NCBI GenBank assembly: GCA_964017125.1
Contig: OZ024912.1
Span: forward strand, 61,160,107-61,224,106
Length of the DNA stretch: 64,000 bases
DNA from: Flabesymbios commensalis
Lineage: Eukaryota > Annelida > Polychaeta > Terebellida > Flabelligeridae
Direction of reading: 5' to 3'
The position numbers and the translations under genes are program-made. Shown piece by piece: positions 34,701 through 46,489 of this stretch. Numbering within the stretch: position 1 is the first letter of the stretch; every line of letters starts with the position of its first letter. The notes beneath the pieces were generated by a model. It was not told the origin of the DNA, searched no databases, and saw only the letters and a program-made list of their open reading frames with translations.

Positions 34701-37700
34701 AAAGTAGCCGATACTGTAGCGAAAATCTCCCAACTTTAGTCAAATATTTATTGAGTTACAAGAGGTGTCACGCCGACTTTTCGAGCTCGTTGGAAAGATG
34801 AAAATGTCCTCTTTCAGATGGTATCATTTTTATACCCTCACCCAACACTACTTTTTGAGCTAGAGACCTCAGAAGTTAACCGCGGTAGCCGAAAGTAGCC
34901 GATACTGTAGCGAAAATCTCCCAACTTTAGTCAAATATTTATTGAGTTACAAGAGGTGTCACGCCGACTTTTCGAGCTCGTTGGAAAGATGAAAATGTCC
35001 TCTTTCAGATGGTATCATTTTTATACCCTCACCCAACACTACTTTTTGAGCTAGAGACCTCAGAAGTTAACCGCGGTAGCCTAAAGTAGCCGATACTGTA
35101 GCGAAAATCTCCCAACTTTAGTCAAATATTTATTGAGTTACAAGAGGTGTCACGCCGACTTTTCGAGCTCGTTGGAAAGATGAAAATGTCCTCTTTCAGA
35201 TGGTATCATTTTTATACCCTCACCCAACACTACTTTTTGAGCTAGAGACCTCAGAAGTTAACCGCGGTAGCCGAAAGTAGCCGATACTGTAGCGAAAATC
35301 TCCCAACTTTAGTCAAATATTTATTGAGTTACAAGAGGTGTCACGCCGACTTTTCGAGCTCGTTGGAAAGATGAAAATGTCCTCTTTCAGATGGTATCAT
35401 TTTTATACCCTCACCCAACACTACTTTTTGAGCTAGAGACCTCAGAAGTTAACCGCGGTAGCCTAAAGTAGCCGATACTGTAGCGAAAATCTCCCAACTT
35501 TAGTCAAATATTTATTGAGTTACAAGAGGTGTCACGCCGACTTTTCGAGCTCGTTGGAAAGATGAAAATGTCCTCTTTCAGATGGTATCATTTTTATACC
35601 CTCACCCAACACTACTTTTTGAGCTAGAGACCTCAGAAGTTAACCGCGGTAGCCGAAAGTAGCCGATACTGTAGCGAAAATCTCCCAACTTTAGTCAAAT
35701 ATTTATTGAGTTACAAGAGGTGTCACGCCGACTTTTCGAGCTCGTTGGAAAGATGAAAATGTCCTCTTTCAGATGGTATCATTTTTATACCCTCACCCAA
35801 CACTACTTTTTGAGCTAGAGACCTCAGAAGTTAACCGCGGTAGCCTAAAGTAGCCGATACTGTAGCGAAAATCTCCCAACTTTAGTCAAATATTTATTGA
35901 GTTACAAGAGGTGTCACGCCGACTTTTCGAGCTCGTTGGAAAGATGAAAATGTCCTCTTTCAGATGGTATCATTTTTATACCCTCACCCAACACTACTTT
36001 TTGAGCTAGAGACCTCAGAAGTTAACCGCGGTAGCCGAAAGTAGCCGATACTGTAGCGAAAATCTCCCAACTTTAGTCAAATATTTATTGAGTTACAAGA
36101 GGTGTCACGCCGACTTTTCGAGCTCGTTGGAAAGATGAAAATGTCCTCTTTCAGATGGTATCATTTTTATACCCTCACCCAACACTACTTTTTGAGCTAG
36201 AGACCTCAGAAGTTAACCGCGGTAGCCTAAAGTAGCCGATACTGTAGCGAAAATCTCCCAACTTTAGTCAAATATTTATTGAGTTACAAGAGGTGTCACG
36301 CCGACTTTTCGAGCTCGTTGGAAAGATGAAAATGTCCTCTTTCAGATGGTATCATTTTTATACCCTCACCCAACACTACTTTTTGAGCTAGAGACCTCAG
36401 AAGTTAACCGCGGTAGCCTAAAGTAGCCGATACTGTAGCGAAAATCTCCCAACTTTAGTCAAATATTTATTGAGTTACAAGAGGTGTCACGCCGACTTTT
36501 CGAGCTCGTTGGAAAGATGAAAATGTCCTCTTTCAGATGGTATCATTTTTATACCCTCACCCAACACTACTTTTTGAGCTAGAGACCTCAGAAGTTAACC
36601 GCGGTAGCCGAAAGTAGCCGATACTGTAGCGAAAATCTCCCAACTTTAGTCAAATATTTATTGAGTTACAAGAGGTGTCACGCCGACTTTTCGAGCTCGT
36701 TGGAAAGATGAAAATGTCCTCTTTCAGATGGTATCATTTTTATACCCTCACCCAACACTACTTTTTGAGCTAGAGACCTCAGAAGTTAACCGCGGTAGCC
36801 TAAAGTAGCCGATACTGTAGCGAAAATCTCCCAACTTTAGTCAAATATTTATTGAGTTACAAGAGGTGTCACGCCGACTTTTCGAGCTCGTTGGAAAGAT
36901 GAAAATGTCCTCTTTCAGATGGTATCATTTTTATACCCTCACCCAACACTACTTTTTGAGCTAGAGACCTCAGAAGTTAACCGCGGTAGCCGAAAGTAGC
37001 CGATACTGTAGCGAAAATCTCCCAACTTTAGTCAAATATTTATTGAGTTACAAGAGGTGTCACGCCGACTTTTCGAGCTCGTTGGAAAGATGAAAATGTC
37101 CTCTTTCAGATGGTATCATTTTTATACCCTCACCCAACACTACTTTTTGAGCTAGAGACCTCAGAAGTTAACCGCGGTAGCCTAAAGTAGCCGATACTGT
37201 AGCGAAAATCTCCCAACTTTAGTCAAATATTTATTGAGTTACAAGAGGTGTCACGCCGACTTTTCGAGCTCGTTGGAAAGATGAAAATGTCCTCTTTCAG
37301 ATGGTATCATTTTTATACCCTCACCCAACACTACTTTTTGAGCTAGAGACCTCAGAAGTTAACCGCGGTAGCCGAAAGTAGCCGATACTGTAGCGAAAAT
37401 CTCCCAACTTTAGTCAAATATTTATTGAGTTACAAGAGGTGTCACGCCGACTTTTCGAGCTCGTTGGAAAGATGAAAATGTCCTCTTTCAGATGGTATCA
37501 TTTTTATACCCTCACCCAACACTACTTTTTGAGCTAGAGACCTCAGAAGTTAACCGCGGTAGCCTAAAGTAGCCGATACTGTAGCGAAAATCTCCCAACT
37601 TTAGTCAAATATTTATTGAGTTACAAGAGGTGTCACGCCGACTTTTCGAGCTCGTTGGAAAGATGAAAATGTCCTCTTTCAGATGGTATCATTTTTATAC

Positions 37701-39790
37701 CCTCACCCAACACTACTTTTTGAGCTAGAGACCTCAGAAGTTAACCGCGGTAGCCGAAAGTAGCCGATACTGTAGCGAAAATCTCCCAACTTTAGTCAAA
37801 TATTTATTGAGTTACAAGAGGTGTCACGCCGACTTTTCGAGCTCGTTGGAAAGATGAAAATGTCCTCTTTCAGATGGTATCATTTTTATACCCTCACCCA
37901 ACACTACTTTTTGAGCTAGAGACCTCAGAAGTTAACCGCGGTAGCCTAAAGTAGCCGATACTGTAGCGAAAATCTCCCAACTTTAGTCAAATATTTATTG
38001 AGTTACAAGAGGTGTCACGCCGACTTTTCGAGCTCGTTGGAAAGATGAAAATGTCCTCTTTCAGATGGTATCATTTTTATACCCTCACCCAACACTACTT
38101 TTTGAGCTAGAGACCTCAGAAGTTAACCGCGGTAGCCGAAAGTAGCCGATACTGTAGCGAAAATCTCCCAACTTTAGTCAAATATTTATTGAGTTACAAG
38201 AGGTGTCACGCCGACTTTTCGAGCTCGTTGGAAAGATGAAAATGTCCTCTTTCAGATGGTATCATTTTTATACCCTCACCCAACACTACTTTTTGAGCTA
38301 GAGACCTCAGAAGTTAACCGCGGTAGCCTAAAGTAGCCGATACTGTAGCGAAAATCTCCCAACTTTAGTCAAATATTTATTGAGTTACAAGAGGTGTCAC
38401 GCCGACTTTTCGAGCTCGTTGGAAAGATGAAAATGTCCTCTTTCAGATGGTATCATTTTTATACCCTCACCCAACACTACTTTTTGAGCTAGAGACCTCA
38501 GAAGTTAACCGCGGTAGCCTAAAGTAGCCGATACTGTAGCGAAAATCTCCCAACTTTAGTCAAATATTTATTGAGTTACAAGAGGTGTCACGCCGACTTT
38601 TTGAGCTCGTTGGAAAGATGAAAATGTCCTCTTTCAGATGGTATCATTTTTATACCCTCACCCAACACTACTTTTTGAGCTAGAGACCTCAGAAGTTAAC
38701 CGCGGTAGCCGAAAGTAGCCGATACTGTAGCGAAAATCTCCCAACTTTAGTCAAATATTTATTGAGTTACAAGAGGTGTCACGCCGACTTTTCGAGCTCG
38801 TTGGAAAGATGAAAATGTCCTCTTTCAGATGGTATCATTTTTATACCCTCACCCAACACTACTTTTTGAGCTAGAGACCTCAGAAGTTAACCGCGGTAGC
38901 CTAAAGTAGCCGATACTGTAGCGAAGATCTCCCAACTTTAGTCAAATATTTATTGAGTTACAAGAGGTGTCACGCCGACTTTTCGAGCTCGTTGGAAAGA
39001 TGAAAATGTCCTCTTTCAGATGGTATCATTTTTATACCCTCACCCAACACTACTTTTTGAGCTAGAGACCTCAGAAGTTAACCGCGGTAGCCGAAAGTAG
39101 CCGATACTGTAGCGAAAATCTCCCAACTTTAGTCAAATATTTGTTGAGTTACAAGAGGTGTCACGCCGACTTTTCGAGCTCGCTGGAAAGATGAAAATGT
39201 CCTCTTTCAGATGGTATCATTTTTATACCCTCACCCAACACTACTTTTTGAGCTAGAGACCTCAGAAGTTAACCGCGGTAGCCTAAAGTAGCCGATACTG
39301 TAGCGAAAATCTCCCAACTTTAGTCAAATATTTATTGAGTTACAAGAGGTGTCACGCCGACTTTTCGAGCTCGTTGGAAAGATGAAAATGTCCTCTTTCA
39401 GATGGTATCATTTTTATACCCTCACCCAACACTACTTTTTGAGCTAGAGACCTCAGAAGTTAACCGCGGTAGCCTAAAGTAGCCGATACTGTAGCGAAAA
39501 TCTCCCAACTTTAGTCAAATATTTATTGAGTTACAAGAGGTGTCACGCCGACTTTTCGAGCTCGTTGGAAAGATGAAAATGTCCTCTTTCAGATGGTATC
39601 ATTTTTATACCCTCACCCAACACTACTTTTTGAGCTAGAGACCTCAGAAGTTAACCGCGGTAGCCTAAAGTAGCCGATACTGTAGCGAAAATCTCCCAAC
39701 TTTAGTCAAATATTTATTGAGTTACAAGAGGTGTCACGCCGACTTTTCGAGCTCGTTGGAAAGATGAAAATGTCCTCTTTCAGATGGTAT
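28720..39790 (+). repeat. 191-bp satellite array, about 58 monomers
   Basis: Head-to-tail monomers with an exact 191-bp period, seen for example from CGAGCTCGTT at 28912, 29103 and 29294. Interior copies are essentially identical apart from one diagnostic site, GTAGCC(T/G)AAAGTAG. Landmarks per unit: CGAGCTCGTTGGAAAGATG, CTTTCAGATGGTATCA, CCCTCACCCAACACTAC, GAGACCTCAGAAGTTAACCG, GCCGATACTGTAGCG and AGTCAAATATTTATTGAG. One monomer (junction near 31230) lacks 51 bases. The unit is not a multiple of three and no long frame exists, so it is non-coding. A 191-bp unit is near a nucleosome repeat length (inference). A pericentromeric or heterochromatic role cannot be told from sequence. Confidence 0.97.
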
Positions 39791-39862
39791 AACGGGTATA
39801 CTCTCGAGCGGCATAGATTTTTGAGCTACACACATCAGAAGTGACCCACGGTCAGCTAAAAT
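39791..39862 (+). repeat. Diverged edge monomer of the satellite, right
   Basis: The array ends in the edge subtype: ACGGGTATAC, GCGGCATAGA and GAAGTGACCCACGGTCAGCT, matching the left edge at 28545-28719. Confidence 0.8.
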
Positions 39863-40239
39863 CGATAAAAAGATCTCAACACAATAAGAGAATCAGCGTA
39901 CGGAACTAATGAATGTGCGGATTTTCCGATATTTCGTAAACAGCGCATTAACAATTTTCTCCACTCAGGTGCACTAGTCTTATTGTGTTCTGGCTTATTG
40001 TGTCGTAGCTTCAGGTTGGTCAGGATTTGCCGGACGCAGTGAAGGTGTCTGGGAGTTATGTTTACTGACAACATGGATGGAGTGAATAATAAAACAGTAG
40101 CCCCGAGCAATGTTTATCTCTGTTTATTTCGATTAATATGCAGTATAAGGCTGAGTGGTGTAGCTATGTGTATGTATGAATTGTATGTCATTGTTTTATT
40201 TCATAAATAATTTGATAAAATCTGACGGCAATTTATTTT
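39863..40239. other. Intergenic, no gene recognised
   Basis: The frame at 39856-40110 (-) begins in satellite-edge sequence and shows no domain. Confidence 0.4.
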
Positions 40240-40335
40240 AGACAGTCTAAGAGTGAGACTGAGTCGTCAGTGAGTGAGTCGACTGAAACTTGAAAGTGAA
40301 GTTTGACTGAGTCTGAGACTGAGTCTGAAGAAACC
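40240..40335 (+). repeat. Degenerate GACTGAGTCTGA minisatellite
   Basis: Short variants of GAGTGAGTCGACTGA and TGAGTCTGAGACTGAGTCTG in one orientation. Confidence 0.75.
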
Positions 40336-40363
40336 GTGTCCGTGATTCTTCATGACTCATGTT

Positions 40364-40608
40364 CGTGAACTATGCCCAGATTTATCTGGTGTTATAAGAG
40401 CTTTCAGGTTAACTGGGGGTAACAAACACTGATAGACACACTGAACACCAGGAGAAGAGCTCCAATATCTGAAAAAATGCTAGGCCTACTGTTTTTTAAG
40501 GGTTAACTGGCCTTTTTTTTAGCAAACACTGATAGATGTGCTAAACACCAGAAGAAGGGCTCTAATATCTGAAGTAATGCTACTGTACAGTAGTTGAACA
40601 AGTACTCC
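40364..40608 (+). repeat. About 150-bp tandem repeat, left part
   Basis: Units with CCCAGATTTATCTGGTG, CAGGTTAACTGGGGGTA, CAAACACTGATAGA, AACACCAG(G/A)AGAAG, TCCAATATCTGAA and AGTTGAACAA. Two units are visible before the inserted element. Confidence 0.8.
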
Positions 40609-42234
40609 GGAAGCAGGACGACCCGTACCCACTACCAACTCGTATCCGACATTTTTGCCAACCCGTACCCTATACCAACCCGTACCCTATACCAACTCGT
40701 ACCATATACCTAACACATGTAATGCGTGGTTCAGCGGCCGCGTCAGGACAGGATGCGCGAGCGCGTGCAGCAGGCGTCTCCACCCGTGATCAGCGGTGGT
40801 CAGTCCGCCTACAGACACTCCCGTACCTTAGGGTGATACCAACTCGTACCATATACTGAACCAGTGTTAACACATTACTCGTACAATATACTTAACACAT
40901 GTGAGGGAAATTGGCGGCCAAACTTCGTTCTTTCATAGTAATATGTAGTTATCCATATAAACCATTAGGCCCCTATGTCTTTATGGAATGATGAGATGTA
41001 GTATCTAGTCGTTCTTTGACTGGTGTAATTATAAACCATTAATTATTATGACATTATAATCATAGTTTAATGGTAGGCCCCAGTTCACAGTTGAATAGGA
41101 CGACGCCATGTTCAATGTCTTGAAAAATATTGGTCGGGACTTCTCTATGAATCATTTTATCTAACACAGTTTAACATTTTTAATTTGTTATAATTATGTT
41201 TTACGATATAGATTCATATAATTTGTTATTGAAATAGAATTTTGCTGACGAGATTGGCGCTATACAATCTGTAGAAATACCTGGCTGTCTAAGCACGGCT
41301 GTTGGAGCAGGCCTACAGTAGGCCCTATATTTTCAGGATTCATTTATTATATTTTCTATGTATTTAAATATTTTATTTTAATATTATGTATTATTATCTT
41401 TATTATTGACTATTGTTATGTACTATTGCATACTCCAAGCCATGTATGGCCCGAGTTTAATAAACTATTGTCTTGTCTATTGTCTTGTCATACATCTATA
41501 AATAATGATAAGACACAAAGTAGGCGTGCTATACTAAAAAACAACAACTAGGCCTTAGTGGCCGTTTTTGATACATAGGCCTACTATTTTAAAGCGAGAG
41601 ACAATAGGTCGGAATGTTTAGATTGTGGCAATATAAACGAATATGACTAAGGGCGTATGTATGTCCTGACACATGGCTTCCTATTCACTGTCGGCCGAAA
41701 GTGTTAAATAAACACCTTTTAACGTCGCGCAACCTTTGAACAAGTGGAGCGTCATACTTCAATAAATACTGAGAACACACAAAGTAGGCCTGCTATACTC
41801 ATATCAATAATCCCTTTGTGGATTATATTTCTGGTTAGATTATTGTTTTTAATTACCGTTTACCGTAATAACGTTACTTTGATTGATTATATCTTATGTC
41901 ACTTATAGCATTCAGTTGTTGATTGACTTGCAGTTATGAAAAAGTGATATTATGTGTCGTGCGTGAGATAAGCGTTGTTTTGTTAATTAAATTTAACTCA
42001 ATCTAAAACGACTAGTGGACGTTTTTGATACACAGGCCTACTATGTTAAAGCGGGAGACAAACAAAGAAATTTAACGAGTTTTTATTTTATTTTCGTAAC
42101 CGACAGGAATTATGTCACCATAAGTTTGCAAAATAATGTACCACATACGGGGCCCTGGTACTCACAATGTTGATGACCGCGGTAACAGTGGCACGTGGCT
42201 TCAAATCCGCAGTGAGTGTTGAATAAACACCCAC

Positions 42235-42343
42235 CCCAGCAGACACAAGACATTGATACAATGTTGGTTTAAGATTGGTCCACCGTCTGCGACGCTGGAC
42301 CTACATTAAACCAACATTGATTTAACGTCTTGTGTCTGCTGGG
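42235..42343. repeat. CAGCAAACAC hairpin family, copy 4
   Basis: Ends CCCAGCAGACACAAGAC / GTCTTGTGTCTGCTGGG are perfect. The interior GATACAATGTTGGTTTAA is paired with TTAAACCAACATTGATTTAA. Nested in the 2.67 kb element. Confidence 0.85.
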
Positions 42344-42748
42344 ACCCATCAGCCGCTTAATTAGTTTTTGCTTATGTAGGCCCATAGATCACGTAGAGCC
42401 TATGCTTCTGTAGCTCTTATGCGACACCCTATAGACTCTGTGGACGGAGATTAATCCGTTCGTGATTTTTTATAAATAGGCCCAATGGAATAAAATAAAC
42501 AAACTTACAATGAAAATTTGGCTACCAGTAGAATTTTTACAGGTTACCGTGATCATACTTATTATTACACGATCACAAAATATTGCGTATTGAAGCAAGT
42601 TAAAAAACACAGTACAACACAAATTTTAAATAATGAGGGGGTGTGTGTTTCACTGGACACAGGCAGCCTGGAGGAAGGTACAAGAAAACGGGTTACAGGT
42701 AATATTATCACTTCATTACAATATATATTATACATGTAGTTTATAATA

Positions 42749-42861
42749 TGATATAATATAATATAATATAATATAATATAATATAATATAATATAATATA
42801 ATATAATATAATATAATATAATATAATATAATATAATATAATATAATATAATATAATATAA
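42749..42861 (+). repeat. (ATATA)n pentanucleotide microsatellite
   Basis: About 22 units of ATATA. The minus-strand frame at 42741-43043 repeats YYIIL only because of it. Confidence 0.95.
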
Positions 42862-43282
42862 TTACTACTGTATGTTACTACTGTTACTACTGTATGTGCA
42901 GATATGTTAGTTAGGCCTTTATGGTACGAGTTGGGAGTGTTCTGTGTTGTAGGTATATGGTACCAGTTGGTACCTACGGCAGTGTCAGCAGGCCATCCTG
43001 GCATGAGAACGGCTGGGGTCGCTAGCAGCCCCGCCTGCAGCACACGTTCACGGCGATTGAGTCCTGCGGCCTGTCCTGACCTTCCCTCTACTTGGCCTGA
43101 CCACGGCTTGAGTCGCTAGCAGCCCGCCTGCTGCACGCGCTCGCGCATCCTGTCCTGACGCGGCCGCTGAACCACGCATTACATGTGTTAGGTATATGGT
43201 ACGAGCTGGTATAGGGTACGGGTTGGTATAGGGTACGGGTTGGCAAAAATGTTGGGTACGAGTTGGTATTGGGTACGGGTCG

Positions 43283-43940
43283 TCTGGCATTCAGTACTCC
43301 CCAGGCCGTGAGAGAACTGTACCCAGATTTATCTGGTGCTATTCTGGAAGTCGCATTGTCACGTCGCCATCTTGGATCGGGGTGATTTGGCCCCCCCTAC
43401 CACACATTTAACAACACATAAACAACATATTAGAGCATATAACTGGTGATTAAACGAAGCACTTTGTTTTTAATATTGTATAATATTAAAATTAGATTCT
43501 ACCGAATGTTGATTTAAAAGCTGAAATGATATTTTGTCCCACAAGTTTTTTTTACATGCCGCATGGTTTTCCCTTTTTTCACCCACCTGTGACATCACGC
43601 CGTCTTACAGAATGCGGACTCTCAGGTTAACTGGGGGTAGCAAACACTGATAGACGCGCTGAACACCAGCAGAAGAGCTCCAATATCTGAAGAAATGCTA
43701 CTGTAGTTGAACAAACACTCGCCAGGCCGTAGGAGTATTGTACCCAGATATATCTGGTGCTATGCTGACTCAGGTTAACTGCCAGGGATAGACAACACTG
43801 AAAGATTTGCTGAGCACCAGAAGAAGGGCTCCAATATCTGAAGAAATGCTACTGTAGTTGAACAAGCACTCGCCAGGCCGTGTGAGTCCTGTACACAGAT
43901 TTATCTGGTGCTATGCGGACTCTTAGGTTCACGGGGGTAC
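43283..43940 (+). repeat. About 150-bp tandem repeat, right part
   Basis: Continues the units interrupted at 40608. Units begin at about 43621, 43769 and 43919 (period 148-150). Each has CGCCAGGCCGT, GTACCCAGAT and ATCTGGTGCTATGC. A non-homologous block of about 270 bp lies at 43346-43618. Confidence 0.8.
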
Positions 43941-44589
43941 AACTCATGATCAGGGAAGAAACAAAGAAGAGGGAGAGGGACTGATTTAAGGGTGCGGACC
44001 CCAGTAACGCAATGTAAGATGTGGGAGTAAAGTAGATATAAAAATTCGAAGGTGGGAGGGGGTACGGGAGTGGGGAAATAGGTGGATGCTCGCTTCTCCA
44101 GGCCCATGGAGGCTTGGAGTTGCTGTAGCCCTGCGGAGCAGGTCACTACAGACAGCTGCGGAATTAGCTCGCAGCGGGTTGATAAGATTCTATTCTAACT
44201 TGAAATTGTGAACTGCCTCGGCTCTCACAGTCTCCATGAATCCATGGTCTCACACTCTAATTGACCACTAGTCTACTCAGTCACAGAGTTTTGAGACTTG
44301 ACGGTCTGTAGGCGTAACGTTAGCAGTTGAGTTGACCCTTTAAAATTGGAGGGGTTTTTAGCAGTGCCACTGGCACTGCCACTGCCCTGGTAGACTAGCC
44401 TAGGTTAGAGTCTACTAGTTTAGAGTCTACGTCCAAAGAAGTCATTTTGGTGTTTTTTTCGTGTTTTTTCAGGATTTATGTGAAATTGTGATACACTGCA
44501 ATAAGCATGATAAAAGACATACTTTTCTTTGTTTGTTTGTTCTTTTTGCTCACTATATAATAATATATTAGGCTATTTGCTTATTACTG
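43941..44589. other. Intergenic, no gene recognised
   Basis: Contains a GCAGTGCCACTGGCACTGCC cluster at about 44361 that is repeated near 45507, just outside the foldback element. Confidence 0.4.
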
Positions 44590-45515
44590 TAGGTAGATTC
44601 AATTAATTTTAAAATTGTTCAATGAACTAAAGCTGAGCCTTTTTTCGTAACTGCCGACATGCTAGAATAAATATTTTACCACATTCCACAGTTTTCACTG
44701 AGCAAAAAAATCCTGTGCCACATCAAAATCTGAGCTAATTTTAAAAACATTCAAAACCTGTAACCTTAATTTTGCAAATTCTGGCAGGAATACAGAAGCC
44801 AAAACATCACCCAGACACTTGAACTTTTTGAAGCAGCTGAATAAAACTAGACCTACTGAGATGTGCTATCAGTATATATCAGGTTTTAAGATATATCAGG
44901 CCACCCAATGAGTGTCCCGCAATACTGTAACAAATCAAATATATCACATAACAATCAGAAATTTGGGCATAGCCTTCGTCCCCAGTTTTTTTTTCAAGTT
45001 TATGAGGGGGTCATGGGGCGCACCGAGGGTAAAAATGGAAGTTTCATAGCTGTAAGGATGAGAATCCATCAAAAGTTGTTCTTCCTTGACCCCCTCGGGG
45101 ACTTTAAAACGGAGGCTATGCCCAAATTTCTGATTGTTATGTGCATATGTGGTATATTTGCCTCTGTTACTGTATTGCGGGGCACAAGTTGTGTGCCCTG
45201 GTGTATCTAAAAACAAAACTCTCAACAGCGGCATCATCTCTGTAGTTTTTTTTACTTGCTTTGTAAAGTTCAAGTGTCTGGGTGATGTTTTGGATTCTGT
45301 TACCCTCATAACCGTTTGCCACATTGAGGAGCCATCTTTTGGACGTTTTTATAATTTAGCTCAGATTTTGATCTAGCACACCATTTTTCTTGCTCATTGA
45401 AAACTGTGAAATGTGGTCAAATATTTCTTTTTGCATGTCAGCAGTTAAGAAAAAAGACTCGGCATTATTTTATTGGACAATTTTAAAATTTATTGAATCT
45501 ACCTACCACTGGCAC
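44590..45515. mobile_element. Foldback element with 0.4 kb arms
   Basis: The left arm (about 44590-44990) and right arm (about 45105-45515) are inverted copies. They share AGGTAGATTCAAT at the outer end, TTTTAAAATT, a CGTAACTGCCGACATGC-like block, CACAGTTTTCACTGAGCAA, CAAAATCTGAGCTAA and an inner CAGAAATTTGGGCATAGCCT. The centre has GGTAAAAATGGAAGTTTCAT. Frames on the two strands (44908-45210 +, 44944-45324 -) mirror each other because of the symmetry and are not genes. A right half copy is at 52600-53030. Confidence 0.8.
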
Positions 45516-46302
45516 TGCCAGTGCTGGCAGTGGCAGTGCCAGTGTAGGCACTCTCACAAAAAAGCTAATTAAAGGAAATAGTCAATCTAGCTGCTTAGAA
45601 TGACAGAGGGAAGAACTTAAGTTTACTTTTGAAAAAATCTTTAATAGTTTTTGAGATATGACACATTTTGTATTTCAAAGTAGGTGTATTTTTTCTGTGA
45701 GGACTTCAATTTCCCACTGTAACGAAATTCCAACCGACTAATACGTCAGATTTTTAACAGTGGTCCGATGGTCCGAGACCCCCAGAATTTATGTCAGACC
45801 ACCAGAACATTTCATCCAGTGGTCCGGTACACCACTGAAATATCCAGCCCTCAGAATTTTAACAAAAATATGCCTAAAAATTTAAACAATCGTTGCCACT
45901 GGCTCTCGCCCTTTTTAAGGAACAAAACATGTGTTCGTAATCATGAGTGGCATGCATTCTTGAGGTCGAGATTGATTTTCATCCATGTTGTGGTTTACAA
46001 AATTAATAATGTGGGAACACATAATGCGCATGAAAAAATTATTTCAAGATTTACAAGTGTCGTTGTTGTCAGGACCACTAAAAAAATTGTAGGACTACCA
46101 GATCCTCTGAGCTGGGGGTCCTGTGGACCACTGCTCATAAAAGTTTGTGTTAATCCCTGAAAAATGATAGATAAAATGAAAAAGTTATTGAGAAATTTGA
46201 CGACTAGCTGGATGATAATAGATAAGAATAAAAATATGATTTGACCTTGACCTTGATGTGAAATAAATGTTGAATTTAGATATATTTCTTCGAACAAATA
46301 GA
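45516..46302. repeat. GGTCCAC/GTGGTCC repeat family, copy 1 within intergenic sequence
   Basis: About 45755-46165 begins CAGTGGTCCGATGGTCCGAG and ends with GGGGGTCCTGTGGACCACTG, an imperfect inverted pair. Inner blocks such as GACCACCAGAACAT match, on the other strand, the element at 59549-59829. The two overlapping frames of 123-130 residues here have no recognisable domain. Confidence 0.5.
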
Positions 46303-46407
46303 CAGGGTTTCCTGGAGGCCCCCCCCCCCCCCGAAAAAAAACAAAACAGGACGTCCTCCCCCCCAATCACTCTCAATGAAAAACACTAAATCCTCCAGGA
46401 AACCCTG
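46303..46407. repeat. Small hairpin element with perfect 16-bp ends
   Basis: Ends CAGGGTTTCCTGGAGG / CCTCCAGGAAACCCTG enclose a C-rich run and AGGACGTCCT. Confidence 0.85.
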
Positions 46408-46489
46408 ATAGATTTTTTTTTCAATGTCAGTGTGAAACATATGAACTCATTTAAGAAACTGCTAATATTGGGATTGATTTATAATTCAG

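Larger units (their letters stand above)
40609..43282. mobile_element. Long-inverted-repeat DNA element, 2.67 kb, 8-bp target duplication
   Basis: Terminal inverted repeats of about 165 bp. Left has GACGACCCGTACCC, repeated ACCAAC(T/C)CGTACC(C/A)TATACC words, ACACATGTAATGCGTGGTTC, AGCGGCCGCGTCAGGACAGG and GCGCGAGCGCGTGCAG; the right end is the complement in reverse order. A second inner pair of the ACCAACTCGTACCATATAC words lies at about 40835 and 42925-42975. Flanking AGTACTCC (40601-40608, 43283-43290) is a direct repeat, and intact tandem neighbours show the empty site. No transposase frame was seen. Carries a nested hairpin (42235-42343), an internal direct repeat (about 41510-41610 / 41995-42065) and a pentanucleotide run. 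An 8-bp duplication is usual for hAT-type elements, but the ends are not typical. Confidence 0.85.

Noticed and set aside
28720-39790. CRISPR array or coding minisatellite
   Set aside because: The unit is 191 bp with no unique spacers, and stops occur in all frames, so it is a eukaryotic satellite.
28720-39790. Centromeric satellite with a CENP-B box
   Set aside because: No sequence matching the CENP-B box was found in the monomer; centromere function cannot be claimed from sequence.
42741-43043. 100-residue minus-strand frame with repeated YYIIL
   Set aside because: It is the translation of the (ATATA)n pentanucleotide run and the flanking inverted repeat, not a gene.
44908-45324. Two overlapping frames of 100 and 126 residues on opposite strands
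   Set aside because: They mirror each other because the segment is a foldback element; no domain is recognisable.
45768-46366. Overlapping frames of 130 (+) and 123 (-) residues
   Set aside because: They lie in the GTGGTCC repeat family and a hairpin element; no domain on either strand.
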